A stretch of DNA of 41,766 nucleotides from a virus: positions 1 to 41,766 of IMG/VR virus record IMGVR_UViG_3300031652_000009, one strand, 5' to 3'. The position numbers and the translations under genes were made by a program. Shown here in pieces: positions 22,798 through 31,048 of this stretch (within the stretch, counting starts at the first letter, position 1; each line of letters opens with the position of its first letter). The notes below the pieces were generated by a model. That model was not told where the DNA came from. It saw only the letters and a program-made list of their open reading frames with translations, and did not search any database.

Positions 22798-23898
22798 ATG
22801 ACAGTTAATGCAGTAACACCAACTATACCCGTAGCAAATGATTTAATCGCTGGTGAATTTAAAGCATATCTTAATTATAATACACCTTTACAAACTTTAA
22901 TCGGGGCGACTCGTGACGGTTGTAAAGTAGATATTATAAGAACTATTAAAGAGTTAAGTTTTGATGGAGCATATGGGCCATCACTTGATAGTGATGGCGT
23001 ACCGCTAGTACGGTATACCCGGTTATTGGGTATGATTACTTTACAAAATCTTTATTTAAAATACTTTAATAGAAAAAAAATATCAGATGCAGAAAGTGAC
23101 GGAACATGGGAATCGAATGATTGGGCGGCAACCGGTGGTACATATGCCGCAGAAACTTCAATAGTTAATTCAGGTAATCAGTCGGCAAAATGTTCTATTG
23201 CTTCAGGTCAAACAGCTCACGGAATACATGAGGTTTTCACCGCCGCAAAAGATTTAACTGCATTCGTTAATAGTGAAGTTTCAGGAACCTCAGATTTTAT
23301 TGGTTTTAGTGTTTATATAACTACAGCAATGTTAGCAATATTAGGAACAGATAGCATTCAAATAAGGTTACACATGGATAGTGAAGGAACAGAAACCAAC
23401 TATTATAAATATGATGTTGAAGCTAGTGCCTTGACTGCGGATCAGTGGACAAATTTAAAAGTTTTAAAAAGTGCTTTCACAGAAGTTGGATCGGGTGACT
23501 GGTCAGCGGTAACAGGTATTAGTTTTCAAGTACCTGATGAAACGGATGATGCACTAGAATTTTATGTTGATTCTATAGATCTAATTCAAGATATTTCAGA
23601 TAGTGCAATCGTACCGGTTAACGGCGGTTTATTTGAATATACTGATGAAGGATCTTATAAAAGATATACACCAAATTTAACTTTGTCTGAAGATGATTAT
23701 TTAGAAAATTTAACTTTGATAGGTACTAAATTAGATGGTAAAAAAATTAAAGTAGTTCTTAAGAATGCTTTTAATGATGGAAACTTGTCATTGGCTTTTG
23801 AATCAATGGATGAAGTCGTTAATGAAACCCAATTTACTTCTCATTGGGATAAAAATAATTTTGTTTGCCCTATTGAAATTTACGAATATGTAGCTTAA
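22798..23898 (+). CDS. Major tail protein 1 with inserted carbohydrate-binding-like domain
   Basis: A 366-residue protein. Residues 1-95 and about 268-366 align with the next gene product (LIGATRDGCKVDIIRTIKEL and SFDGAYG here; IIGATRGGSKLEIEKEIKEI and EYDGSLG there), i.e. one tail-tube fold. Between them, about 96-265, is a jelly-roll-like module: DGTWESNDWAATGGTYAAET, then DQWTNLKVLKSAFTEVGSGD, and FYVDSIDLI at the end, as in CBM4/9-like galactose-binding folds. A module looped out of a tube subunit would stud the tail surface. AAAGGAGATGTTTAA precedes the start. Confidence 0.75.
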   Translation: MTVNAVTPTIPVANDLIAGEFKAYLNYNTPLQTLIGATRDGCKVDIIRTIKELSFDGAYGPSLDSDGVPLVRYTRLLGMITLQNLYLKYFNRKKISDAESDGTWESNDWAATGGTYAAETSIVNSGNQSAKCSIASGQTAHGIHEVFTAAKDLTAFVNSEVSGTSDFIGFSVYITTAMLAILGTDSIQIRLHMDSEGTETNYYKYDVEASALTADQWTNLKVLKSAFTEVGSGDWSAVTGISFQVPDETDDALEFYVDSIDLIQDISDSAIVPVNGGLFEYTDEGSYKRYTPNLTLSEDDYLENLTLIGTKLDGKKIKVVLKNAFNDGNLSLAFESMDEVVNETQFTSHWDKNNFVCPIEIYEYVA

Positions 23899-23912
23899 GG
23901 AGGTGTAAAAAT

Positions 23913-24479
23913 ATGGCAGATATAAACAAAATAGATCCTGCGGTAATCGAGAAAGTTAAAGATTTGCTTTTAGGTGAGGGCGTAGTATATGTCAATCACG
24001 GTGAAGCCGGTGAAGCTATTATAGGAGCTACAAGGGGTGGATCGAAACTCGAGATTGAAAAAGAAATTAAGGAAATTGAATATGATGGATCTTTAGGAGC
24101 AACAAAAGGTATGAGACGACCAACAAAATTTATTGCTAGGTTAATAATAAATTTTCTTAAAATAAATTATGTAAATTTGGCATATGGTGTTAATGTAACA
24201 GTATCGGACGGATCAGATGCGCTGGGAACATATAAAAAAATAACCTTTAATACTTCATTTGCTTCTACAGATGTTCTAACTAATGTAACTTTTAAAGGTT
24301 ATAAAGCTAGTGGAGAATATTGCATTATTAGGTTGGATAATGCTTTTAATATGAATGACATTTCTTTTGAATTTAAAGAAAAAGATGAAATTATAAGCGA
24401 AATGACATATACTGCTTTTTATGAATACTTAACACCGTCTACTTGTGGGTTATATATAGATGAAGAAGAAGCATCTTAA
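23913..24479 (+). CDS. Major tail protein 2 (paralogue without insert)
   Basis: A 188-residue tail-tube protein related to the gene before it but without the extra domain: EAIIGATRGGSKLEIEKEIK, EYDGSLGATKGMRRPTKF, and NVTFKGYKASGEYCIIRL, which parallels LTLIGTKLDGKKIKVVL of the larger protein. The acidic end (YIDEEEAS) is tail-tube-like. Which of the two is the main tube protein is unclear; the small one may build the tube and the larger decorate it or cap one end. GGAGGTGTAAAAAT precedes the start. Confidence 0.75.
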   Translation: MADINKIDPAVIEKVKDLLLGEGVVYVNHGEAGEAIIGATRGGSKLEIEKEIKEIEYDGSLGATKGMRRPTKFIARLIINFLKINYVNLAYGVNVTVSDGSDALGTYKKITFNTSFASTDVLTNVTFKGYKASGEYCIIRLDNAFNMNDISFEFKEKDEIISEMTYTAFYEYLTPSTCGLYIDEEEAS

Positions 24480-24509
24480 TAATAAAAATTTGAAAGTGAG
24501 AGAAAAATT

Positions 24510-24938
24510 ATGAGTGATGAAAAAAGAAAATTGAAAGTTCCTGAAGTAATGTTAGTGAGTGAAATTTTAGATAGAGTGAATTTTAAACATTATGCGGAAT
24601 TTCTTTTAACAAAAATAGAAAAAAGTCTAGATGCTGATATTGAAAAGCTTGAAATAAAAGCGGCAATGATTATTGGTGATATTACAGCATTTATTTTACA
24701 AAATCAATGTAAAGCAAAACTTGAAATATATCAGTTAATAGCTAATTTTAAAGGTGTTAAAACTGATTATATTGATAATATGACTATAGATGAATACACT
24801 GAAACATTAAGAGATATTTTTCAAGCTGGGATTCCTAAGATATTAGTAAGTGTAATGAATAATCAAGATATTGTTAGGATGGATGAGGTTAAAAAAAAGT
24901 TAAATATGATGGGGAAATCGAAGGAAAACAATACTTAA
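24510..24938 (+). CDS. Tail assembly chaperone, gpG-like
   Basis: A 142-residue helical protein (EVMLVSEILDRVNFKHYAEF) between tail tube and tape measure, the place of lambda G. It ends shortly after an A8G run at 24891-24899. Such chaperones coat the tape measure before the tube polymerises. The longer G-T form is listed separately. Confidence 0.75.
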   Translation: MSDEKRKLKVPEVMLVSEILDRVNFKHYAEFLLTKIEKSLDADIEKLEIKAAMIIGDITAFILQNQCKAKLEIYQLIANFKGVKTDYIDNMTIDEYTETLRDIFQAGIPKILVSVMNNQDIVRMDEVKKKLNMMGKSKENNT

Positions 24939-25321
24939 AAAGTATTGTTTATGGATATTTATTTATACAAAACAATTTTAATAAGGTCAATATAATAGAG
25001 CCTATAATGGGATATTATAAAGATTTTTCATATTTACAATATATTTTAAACCTGCCATTTGATGACGGGTTTAATTTATATGCTAAATGTTTAATGAATA
25101 TTAAAAAAGATGCTGAAGAAAAAATAGAAGATAGATATTTTCAAATGTGGATAAGGGATCAGGAAAACGGATCATCTAAACATACATTTAAGGAATATCT
25201 TGATAGTGCTAAAAAAGAAGTTGAGACAAGAAGTTTGGGGATTACTTTTAGAAATAAAGAAGAAAAAAGAATTATAAATGAAATTGAAAATAAGAAACCT
25301 AAATTAAAAAGGGTGATGTAA
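24510..25321 (+). CDS. Tail assembly chaperone G-T fusion by -1 frameshift
   Basis: After codon 130 (AAG, 24897-24899) a -1 slip on A AAA AAG gives a frame that is open from GTT at 24899 to the TAA ending at 25321, adding 140 residues (270 in total). The added part begins VKYDGEIEGKQYLKSIVYGY and includes the later ATG at 25007, which has no good ribosome site of its own. This is the lambda G/GT arrangement: the T part is thought to recruit tube subunits. The frame relation (108 bases from 24899 to 25007) is exact. Confidence 0.8.
24893..24899 (+). promoter_or_regulatory. Programmed -1 ribosomal frameshift site A AAA AAG
   Basis: The heptamer is in the correct phase relative to the ATG at 24510 (codons AAA 24894-24896 and AAG 24897-24899). 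The inverted repeat AATACTT/AAGTATT lies about 30 bases downstream (24930-24944) and may act as a stimulator. Confidence 0.75.
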
Positions 25322-25323
25322 AA

Positions 25324-25923
25324 ATGTTAGTAACATTAAATAAGGTTAAATCAATTTTAGATATTAGTAATACTGATAATGATAATTTCATCAAAATACA
25401 ATTACCTTTTGTTGAAAATGATATTTGTATAGAATGTAGGGATCATTTTGTTGATATGAAGTTTAATTTTATAACTTCTAATTTAATATCATTTAATTCA
25501 TCATTAAACAGTTTAAATTTAAATGATATTAATACAAAGGGTTTTCATGTAGGGGATACGATAAGAGTGTATAATTCTATAAGGAATGATGGAATTTTTA
25601 CTATAGATACAATCAATCAAAATTCATTAATATTAAATGATATTGATGAAGTTGAGGATGAAGATGCCGGAGAATTAATTTATATAACAAGAATTAAATA
25701 TCCTAAAGCTTTAAAAAAAGTAGCTGCCTTAATGATTGATTTTAAAATAAAAGAAAATGAAAATGAATCTCAGGGTATAAAAAAAGAAAAGATTGACGAT
25801 TATTCGGTCGAATATGAGGATAAATCACAAGGATATCCATCTAGTATTTTAAGTATGTTATATAATTATAGACAATTATATAACCAAACTTTATTTACTG
25901 TTTGGGATCATTTGGTTGATTGA
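25324..25923 (+). CDS. Head-tail adaptor-like protein
   Basis: A 199-residue protein. The start MLVTLNKVKSILDISNTDND and the helical end (KALKKVAALMIDFKI, SILSMLYNYRQLY) fit gp6/SPP1 gp15-type adaptors that bind below the portal. A strand-rich insert (about 50-115) is unusual in length. The gene lies after the tail chaperones rather than after the capsid gene, which is atypical. The call rests on these end motifs and on the stopper-like gene that follows. Confidence 0.6.
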   Translation: MLVTLNKVKSILDISNTDNDNFIKIQLPFVENDICIECRDHFVDMKFNFITSNLISFNSSLNSLNLNDINTKGFHVGDTIRVYNSIRNDGIFTIDTINQNSLILNDIDEVEDEDAGELIYITRIKYPKALKKVAALMIDFKIKENENESQGIKKEKIDDYSVEYEDKSQGYPSSILSMLYNYRQLYNQTLFTVWDHLVD

Positions 25924-25932
25924 GGTGATTTA

Positions 25933-26259
25933 ATGATTAAAAAATATTATAAAGAATGTATAAAATTAACACCGGTTAAATCGTTGAATTCTTCATTAAC
26001 GCCGGTCATTAGTTATAATGAATCATCTATAAAAGGTTATTTAGGCAGTGGGTCAAATAACCCGGTTCAAATAGCTGATAAAGACACGTACGAAACATTA
26101 AGAAAATTTTATACTAGTGATTTGACAATCACTATTAATGATTTTATTAAATATGATGGGAAAACTTATGAAATTGTAGGAGATCCTCAAAATACTGCCA
26201 ATAAAAATCATCATATTAAGTGCATGGTTAGAAAGATTGATGATATAAAGCAAAAATAA
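25933..26259 (+). CDS. Head closure (stopper)-like protein
   Basis: A 108-residue beta-rich protein, GAGGTGATTTA before the start. The end DGKTYEIVGDPQNTANKNHH and IKCMVRKI fits the SPP1 gp16/head-tail joining pattern (GxxYxVxxxP...HxxxxVRRI). With the preceding adaptor it would seal the packaged capsid until the tail joins. Confidence 0.6.
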   Translation: MIKKYYKECIKLTPVKSLNSSLTPVISYNESSIKGYLGSGSNNPVQIADKDTYETLRKFYTSDLTITINDFIKYDGKTYEIVGDPQNTANKNHHIKCMVRKIDDIKQK

Positions 26260-26272
26260 GGAGGTGTGAAAA

Positions 26273-28705
26273 TTGCAAATAGCAGACTTATTTTTTAGAG
26301 TTCGTTTAGATGGTGCGCAACGGGTATCAAGTCAATTAACCGGTTTAGGTCGGGGAATGACTAGTGTAGGTCAGAAAATGAAAAATGTAGGATCTTTATT
26401 AACTAAAACAGTAACATTACCATTATTAGGAATTGGAGCGGCGGCAATAAAAACTACTGTTACTTTTGACAAGCAAATGTCTAGAGTATCAGCGGTAACA
26501 GGATATACCGGCAAAGAATTTAAGTCTTTAAGAGACTTAGCACAAGAAATGGGAAGAAAGACAAGTAAATCGGCAACGGAAGCGGCACAAGCAATGGAAT
26601 ACATGGGTTTAGCTGGATGGGATTTAAAAGATATCCAAGCAGGGCTTGAACCTGTATTAAGAGCTAGTGAAGCAGGAATGATGGATCTAGGTCTTACTTC
26701 TGATTTGGTAACTGATAGTATGGCGGCTTTAAATCTTAAAACTAAAGATTTGAAAAAATATTTAGATATTGCAGCTAACGCACAAAATAATTCTAATCAA
26801 TCAATGCAACAATTTCTCGAGGCTATGGTTACAGCCGGGGGATTGTTTGACACTTTCAATGTACCATTAGAAGAAGCCGGAGCGTTATTGGGTGTATTAG
26901 CTGATAGAGGTGTTAAGGGTGCAGAAGCTGGAAACGCTTTAATTAGTATTATGAATAATATGACTAGTGGGTTCGGTCGTGCAGGTGATGCAATGGCTGA
27001 TTTGGGTGTTGAAATTTATGATACTAATGGTAAATTTAGAGGAATGACAGTAATTTTAAAAGAAATTAATAAAAAATTTGAGGGAATGACTCAGGAACAA
27101 AAGAATACTTACATGCAAATGATTGGTGGAAAAACAAGATTTAATGATTTTAAAAAATTATTGCAAGGTACTTCTGATGGTTTAGAGGTGTTGACAAAAA
27201 AATTGTATAATTCTAAAGGTGCATTATCATCCGTTGCTAAGACTATGCAAGATAATACAGCCGGAGCAATGACACGTTTTAAATCTATTCTTGAAGGAAT
27301 CGGAATACAAATTGGTGATAAATTAACACCTTTAATTGATTGGTTGACTGATAAATTACAAAAATTATCAGAGTGGTTTTATAATTTATCTGATAAAAGT
27401 AAAAATATGATATTAATTTTTGCAGGTATTGCGGCGGCTATACCATTAGTTATTACTGGTTTTGCTGGTTTAATATTGGTAGCTGGTGGACTTGTAACAG
27501 CAATCGGAACTATTGGCGGTTTAATAGTTTCATTAATAAGCGGCGTTGGTTTATTGTTAATACCATTGGGATTATTAGCCGGTGGGTTTACTTTATTAAC
27601 TGGTGTTATTGCAATGGTAGGACTAGGGGAATTATATAATAAATTCGGTTCAGTTCATGGAATTATGACAGCTTTAAAGGATTTTATAATTAATTCTTTT
27701 GTTCCCGGACTTAAATATCTTGTTAGTGGTGAAGGTTTGGGAAGTGTGCAAGAATCGGCGTTTATTACTAAAGATAGATTACAAGCTATTCGTAATACAA
27801 TGGGAAGTATTAAAAGTTTTATAATAGAAAGCCTGGTACCAGCATTAAAGTTTTTGGTGACCGGTGAAGGTCTCGAAAACGTAAAAAATGCTAGTAATTC
27901 GACTAAAAACGCATTAAATTTTGTTAGACAAAAAATGGTTGATATTTATAATTTTGTTATGGATTCATTAATTCCTAGTTTAAGATTTTTGGCAACTGGT
28001 GAAAAAGGATCTTTGACACAAGTTAAAGACCATGGTACAAATTTGAAAGAAAATTTAGTAAAATTAAGAAAACAATTTGAATCTTTAAAAAATTATATTA
28101 CAGGTACGTTAATACCGGCGTTAAGCTATCTAGTAACTGGTGATAAAGGATCGCTAGATAGTGTCAAAGGAATATCTAAACAAACTAAAGGATCACTGCA
28201 AGACCTTAGAAAATCAATAGAAAAACTATTAAAACAAATAGAGGATTTTGATTCATCATCTATGGTACAACAATTAAGTAATATAATAGGTGCGGTTAGT
28301 GCTGTTATTGACTTTGTTGGTAAAGCTATTGACCAAATAAAACGATTAAATAGTAATCCACCTAAAGATTGGGGTGCTGGAAAAGGTCAGGGCGTAGGTA
28401 TTGATTTAAAAGGTCATGCAATGGGTGTAAAAAATAACCCGGTCGGTCATTGGGCAACTGTAGGAGAAAGAGGTCGAGAATTAATGTATGTACCGCCCGG
28501 AGCTAGTATTTATAGTAATAACGAAACAGAAGCAATGTTAAAGCCTTATCAAGCAAAAACAACTAAAATATCTAATAAAACTATGCAAGAAATCAATAAT
28601 ATAAATATAGATAAAATTAATATAGATCCTAAAGAAATTAAGGATCTAAATGATTTGATAGATTTATTTAAAAATATTAAACATTTTCAAGCTTTGAATG
28701 TTTAA
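26273..28705 (+). CDS. Tape measure protein
   Basis: An 810-residue protein, TTG start after GGAGGTGTGAAAA. Residues about 60-330 match the PhageMin_Tail core (FDKQMSRVSAVTGYTGKEFK, KSATEAAQAMEYMGLAGWD, AEAGNALISIMNNMTSGFG). A hydrophobic stretch (about 375-455) with several membrane-like helices follows, then four repeats of about 45 residues with the core FxPxLxxLxxGE (near residues 476, 520, 565 and 612), then a Gly-rich region and helical tail. Length sets tail length; 810 residues at 1.5 angstrom each would give a tail near 120 nm, typical of a siphovirus. Confidence 0.9.
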   Translation: MQIADLFFRVRLDGAQRVSSQLTGLGRGMTSVGQKMKNVGSLLTKTVTLPLLGIGAAAIKTTVTFDKQMSRVSAVTGYTGKEFKSLRDLAQEMGRKTSKSATEAAQAMEYMGLAGWDLKDIQAGLEPVLRASEAGMMDLGLTSDLVTDSMAALNLKTKDLKKYLDIAANAQNNSNQSMQQFLEAMVTAGGLFDTFNVPLEEAGALLGVLADRGVKGAEAGNALISIMNNMTSGFGRAGDAMADLGVEIYDTNGKFRGMTVILKEINKKFEGMTQEQKNTYMQMIGGKTRFNDFKKLLQGTSDGLEVLTKKLYNSKGALSSVAKTMQDNTAGAMTRFKSILEGIGIQIGDKLTPLIDWLTDKLQKLSEWFYNLSDKSKNMILIFAGIAAAIPLVITGFAGLILVAGGLVTAIGTIGGLIVSLISGVGLLLIPLGLLAGGFTLLTGVIAMVGLGELYNKFGSVHGIMTALKDFIINSFVPGLKYLVSGEGLGSVQESAFITKDRLQAIRNTMGSIKSFIIESLVPALKFLVTGEGLENVKNASNSTKNALNFVRQKMVDIYNFVMDSLIPSLRFLATGEKGSLTQVKDHGTNLKENLVKLRKQFESLKNYITGTLIPALSYLVTGDKGSLDSVKGISKQTKGSLQDLRKSIEKLLKQIEDFDSSSMVQQLSNIIGAVSAVIDFVGKAIDQIKRLNSNPPKDWGAGKGQGVGIDLKGHAMGVKNNPVGHWATVGERGRELMYVPPGASIYSNNETEAMLKPYQAKTTKISNKTMQEINNINIDKINIDPKEIKDLNDLIDLFKNIKHFQALNV

Positions 28706-28723
28706 AGAAAGAGGTGATAATAA

Positions 28724-31048
28724 ATGCCTTGGCTATATAGTGTATCGAGTGGTACACCACCTAATTATACATATACTTTATTAAATTATTTAAATCAGCA
28801 TTGCAGTGCTATCGGTAGTGTCCCGGCGAATGCTTCAATTACTCAGTTAAAAGTTTACGCCGCCGGATATACCGGTGCTGTTCTTGCAAGGTTAATATTA
28901 TGGAGTTCAGGATCGTCAAAACAAGTATTAAGGCAATCCGGAACTTTTACAATGGCGGCTGGTGGAGCGTCACCCGGTAATCAACAATGGTGGACTCACT
29001 CAATAACACCATTAAAAGTATCGGGTGGTACTTATTGGGTGGGATTATATCGTAATCCTCAAGGTGGCCATGTTGCCGGAACTGCTAACAGTGGTACTAG
29101 TTATAGAAAAACTAATACCGCCGGTTTTCCGTCTGCAAGTAGTATGTTAGGTTATGAGACACAAAGTAAAGAATTTTATGTAGGTCTGTTTTATATTACT
29201 GCACCTGCATCGGTTACTAGTGTTAATGTATCTCGTATTAGTGATAGTAAAATTAGTGTATCATGGACTAAACATTCAACATCTGATAGTCCATATACTT
29301 TTCAAATAATTGAAAGATATGATAATATTACAGGATCTTATTATAGAATTGCTAAATTATCGGGTAGTCCATCATCTTATAACGATACTACAGTTAAAAG
29401 TAATAGATATTATAGGTATAGAATAAAGACTTATAATGAATCTGGGTATAGTCCTTCATATACTTACTCAGACTATATAAATACAACACCTGCACAACCG
29501 TCAAATGTTGTAGCTACTAGAGTTGGTACTACTGTAAAATTGACATGGAATGATAATTCAACAAATGAAGATCAATTCAGAATACAAAAAAGATCTTCGC
29601 CGGATCAAGGTGCAAGTTGGGGTTCTTGGGGTTCAGATGTTACACCAACTTCTAATTTAGAAGAATATATAGATTCAAGTCCATATACATATGGACAATA
29701 TAGAATTAGAAGTGAAGAAACAACACAATCGTTATATTCTTCATATGTAGAATCAAATGAAGTTATAACAATTGCACCACCGGATGCACCTACTTTATTA
29801 TATCCAGTTGGTGAATTTTTAGATGGTGATGATGCTATTACATTTAGTTGGCGACATAATTCGGTTGATGGAACGAGTCAAAGTAAATTTAGTCTAAGAT
29901 ATAAATTATTAGCAGATAGTTGGCCGGTAACACCTCAACTTGATGAAGTGTCAAGTACTTTAGAATATCATGAATTTGCTGCTGAAACTTTTGATAATAA
30001 TGAAATATATTATTGGCAAGTAAAAACTTGGGGGCAAGATCCAACTGAGTCAAGTTGGTCAGATAGTGAAGCATTATATACAGTTGGTCGACCTGTAGGA
30101 ACTATAACAAGTCCTAATGGTGTTGATGATTATGGTTATTCATTATTATCTTTACAATGGCTATATACACAAGCACAAACAGTGGGTCAAGCTCAATATA
30201 TAGCAAAATTATATGATGAAAATGATACTTTATTAGAAAGCAAACAAGCATATTCACCAGTTAATGATGGTGGTACTGGTGAGGCTGTTTTTGATTATGA
30301 ATTAGAAAATGCTACTAATTATAAATGCACTTTGCAGGTACAAGATAATAATGCCGGACTATGGAGTTATGAAACAGAAGTAGAATTTACAACTGATTTT
30401 TATGTTCCTTCTACACCTGTAATAACTGTTAATAATAATAGTGATGGAATTATTACTATTGATATAGAAAACCCATCGCCGGAGGGTGACGAGTTAGAAG
30501 CCGATCATAATAATTTATACCGTTCTATAGATGGCATAAATTATAAATTAGTTTATGAAAATATAGAACCCAATACCACGATAAGTGATTATCTGCCAAA
30601 TATTGGCGGCGATACTTATTATTATGTAAATGCAGTTAGTACAACGCCTAGTATTGCAAAAAGTAATGTTGAACAAATAACACAAACATTACAAGGTTAT
30701 TATTTTTTAAATGGTGGTACTAGTTATAGTACATATTTAGCTATTTTTGGTGATATTTTATTTAGTGATACAAACCAAATAGATGTTACATTAAAACAAT
30801 TTGAGGGCAGAACTTATCCGGTTAAATATATAGGGGATTCAATTAAAAGAATGATTACATTTTCAGGTGATGTGTTAATTAGTGATTATAATACATTAAA
30901 AGAAATTACTGAAAGTGAAAATATTTATTATAGGGACTATAAAGGAAATAATTTTAAATGTCATATTAATACTCCACAATTTGATAAAAAAGATATTTAC
31001 GCATATCAATTTAAATGTGTAATTGAAAGAATTGAGGATGATGAATAA
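28724..31048 (+). CDS. Distal tail / fibronectin type III-rich tail protein
   Basis: A 774-residue protein in the Dit position after the tape measure. Residues 1-155 are a jelly-roll-like domain rich in Trp, Gly and Ser (TYWVGLYRNPQGGHVAGTAN). Then come about five Fn3-like repeats starting near 157, 255, 351, 454 and 562 (e.g. KISVSWTKHS, VKLTWNDNSTNEDQF, ITFSWRHNS). The last 120 residues (GYYFLNGGTSYSTYLAIFGD, RTYPVKYIGD) resemble the C-terminal part of distal tail proteins. It probably forms the baseplate hub and displays glycan-binding modules. Its stop overlaps the next start (TAATG). Confidence 0.65.
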   Translation: MPWLYSVSSGTPPNYTYTLLNYLNQHCSAIGSVPANASITQLKVYAAGYTGAVLARLILWSSGSSKQVLRQSGTFTMAAGGASPGNQQWWTHSITPLKVSGGTYWVGLYRNPQGGHVAGTANSGTSYRKTNTAGFPSASSMLGYETQSKEFYVGLFYITAPASVTSVNVSRISDSKISVSWTKHSTSDSPYTFQIIERYDNITGSYYRIAKLSGSPSSYNDTTVKSNRYYRYRIKTYNESGYSPSYTYSDYINTTPAQPSNVVATRVGTTVKLTWNDNSTNEDQFRIQKRSSPDQGASWGSWGSDVTPTSNLEEYIDSSPYTYGQYRIRSEETTQSLYSSYVESNEVITIAPPDAPTLLYPVGEFLDGDDAITFSWRHNSVDGTSQSKFSLRYKLLADSWPVTPQLDEVSSTLEYHEFAAETFDNNEIYYWQVKTWGQDPTESSWSDSEALYTVGRPVGTITSPNGVDDYGYSLLSLQWLYTQAQTVGQAQYIAKLYDENDTLLESKQAYSPVNDGGTGEAVFDYELENATNYKCTLQVQDNNAGLWSYETEVEFTTDFYVPSTPVITVNNNSDGIITIDIENPSPEGDELEADHNNLYRSIDGINYKLVYENIEPNTTISDYLPNIGGDTYYYVNAVSTTPSIAKSNVEQITQTLQGYYFLNGGTSYSTYLAIFGDILFSDTNQIDVTLKQFEGRTYPVKYIGDSIKRMITFSGDVLISDYNTLKEITESENIYYRDYKGNNFKCHINTPQFDKKDIYAYQFKCVIERIEDDE

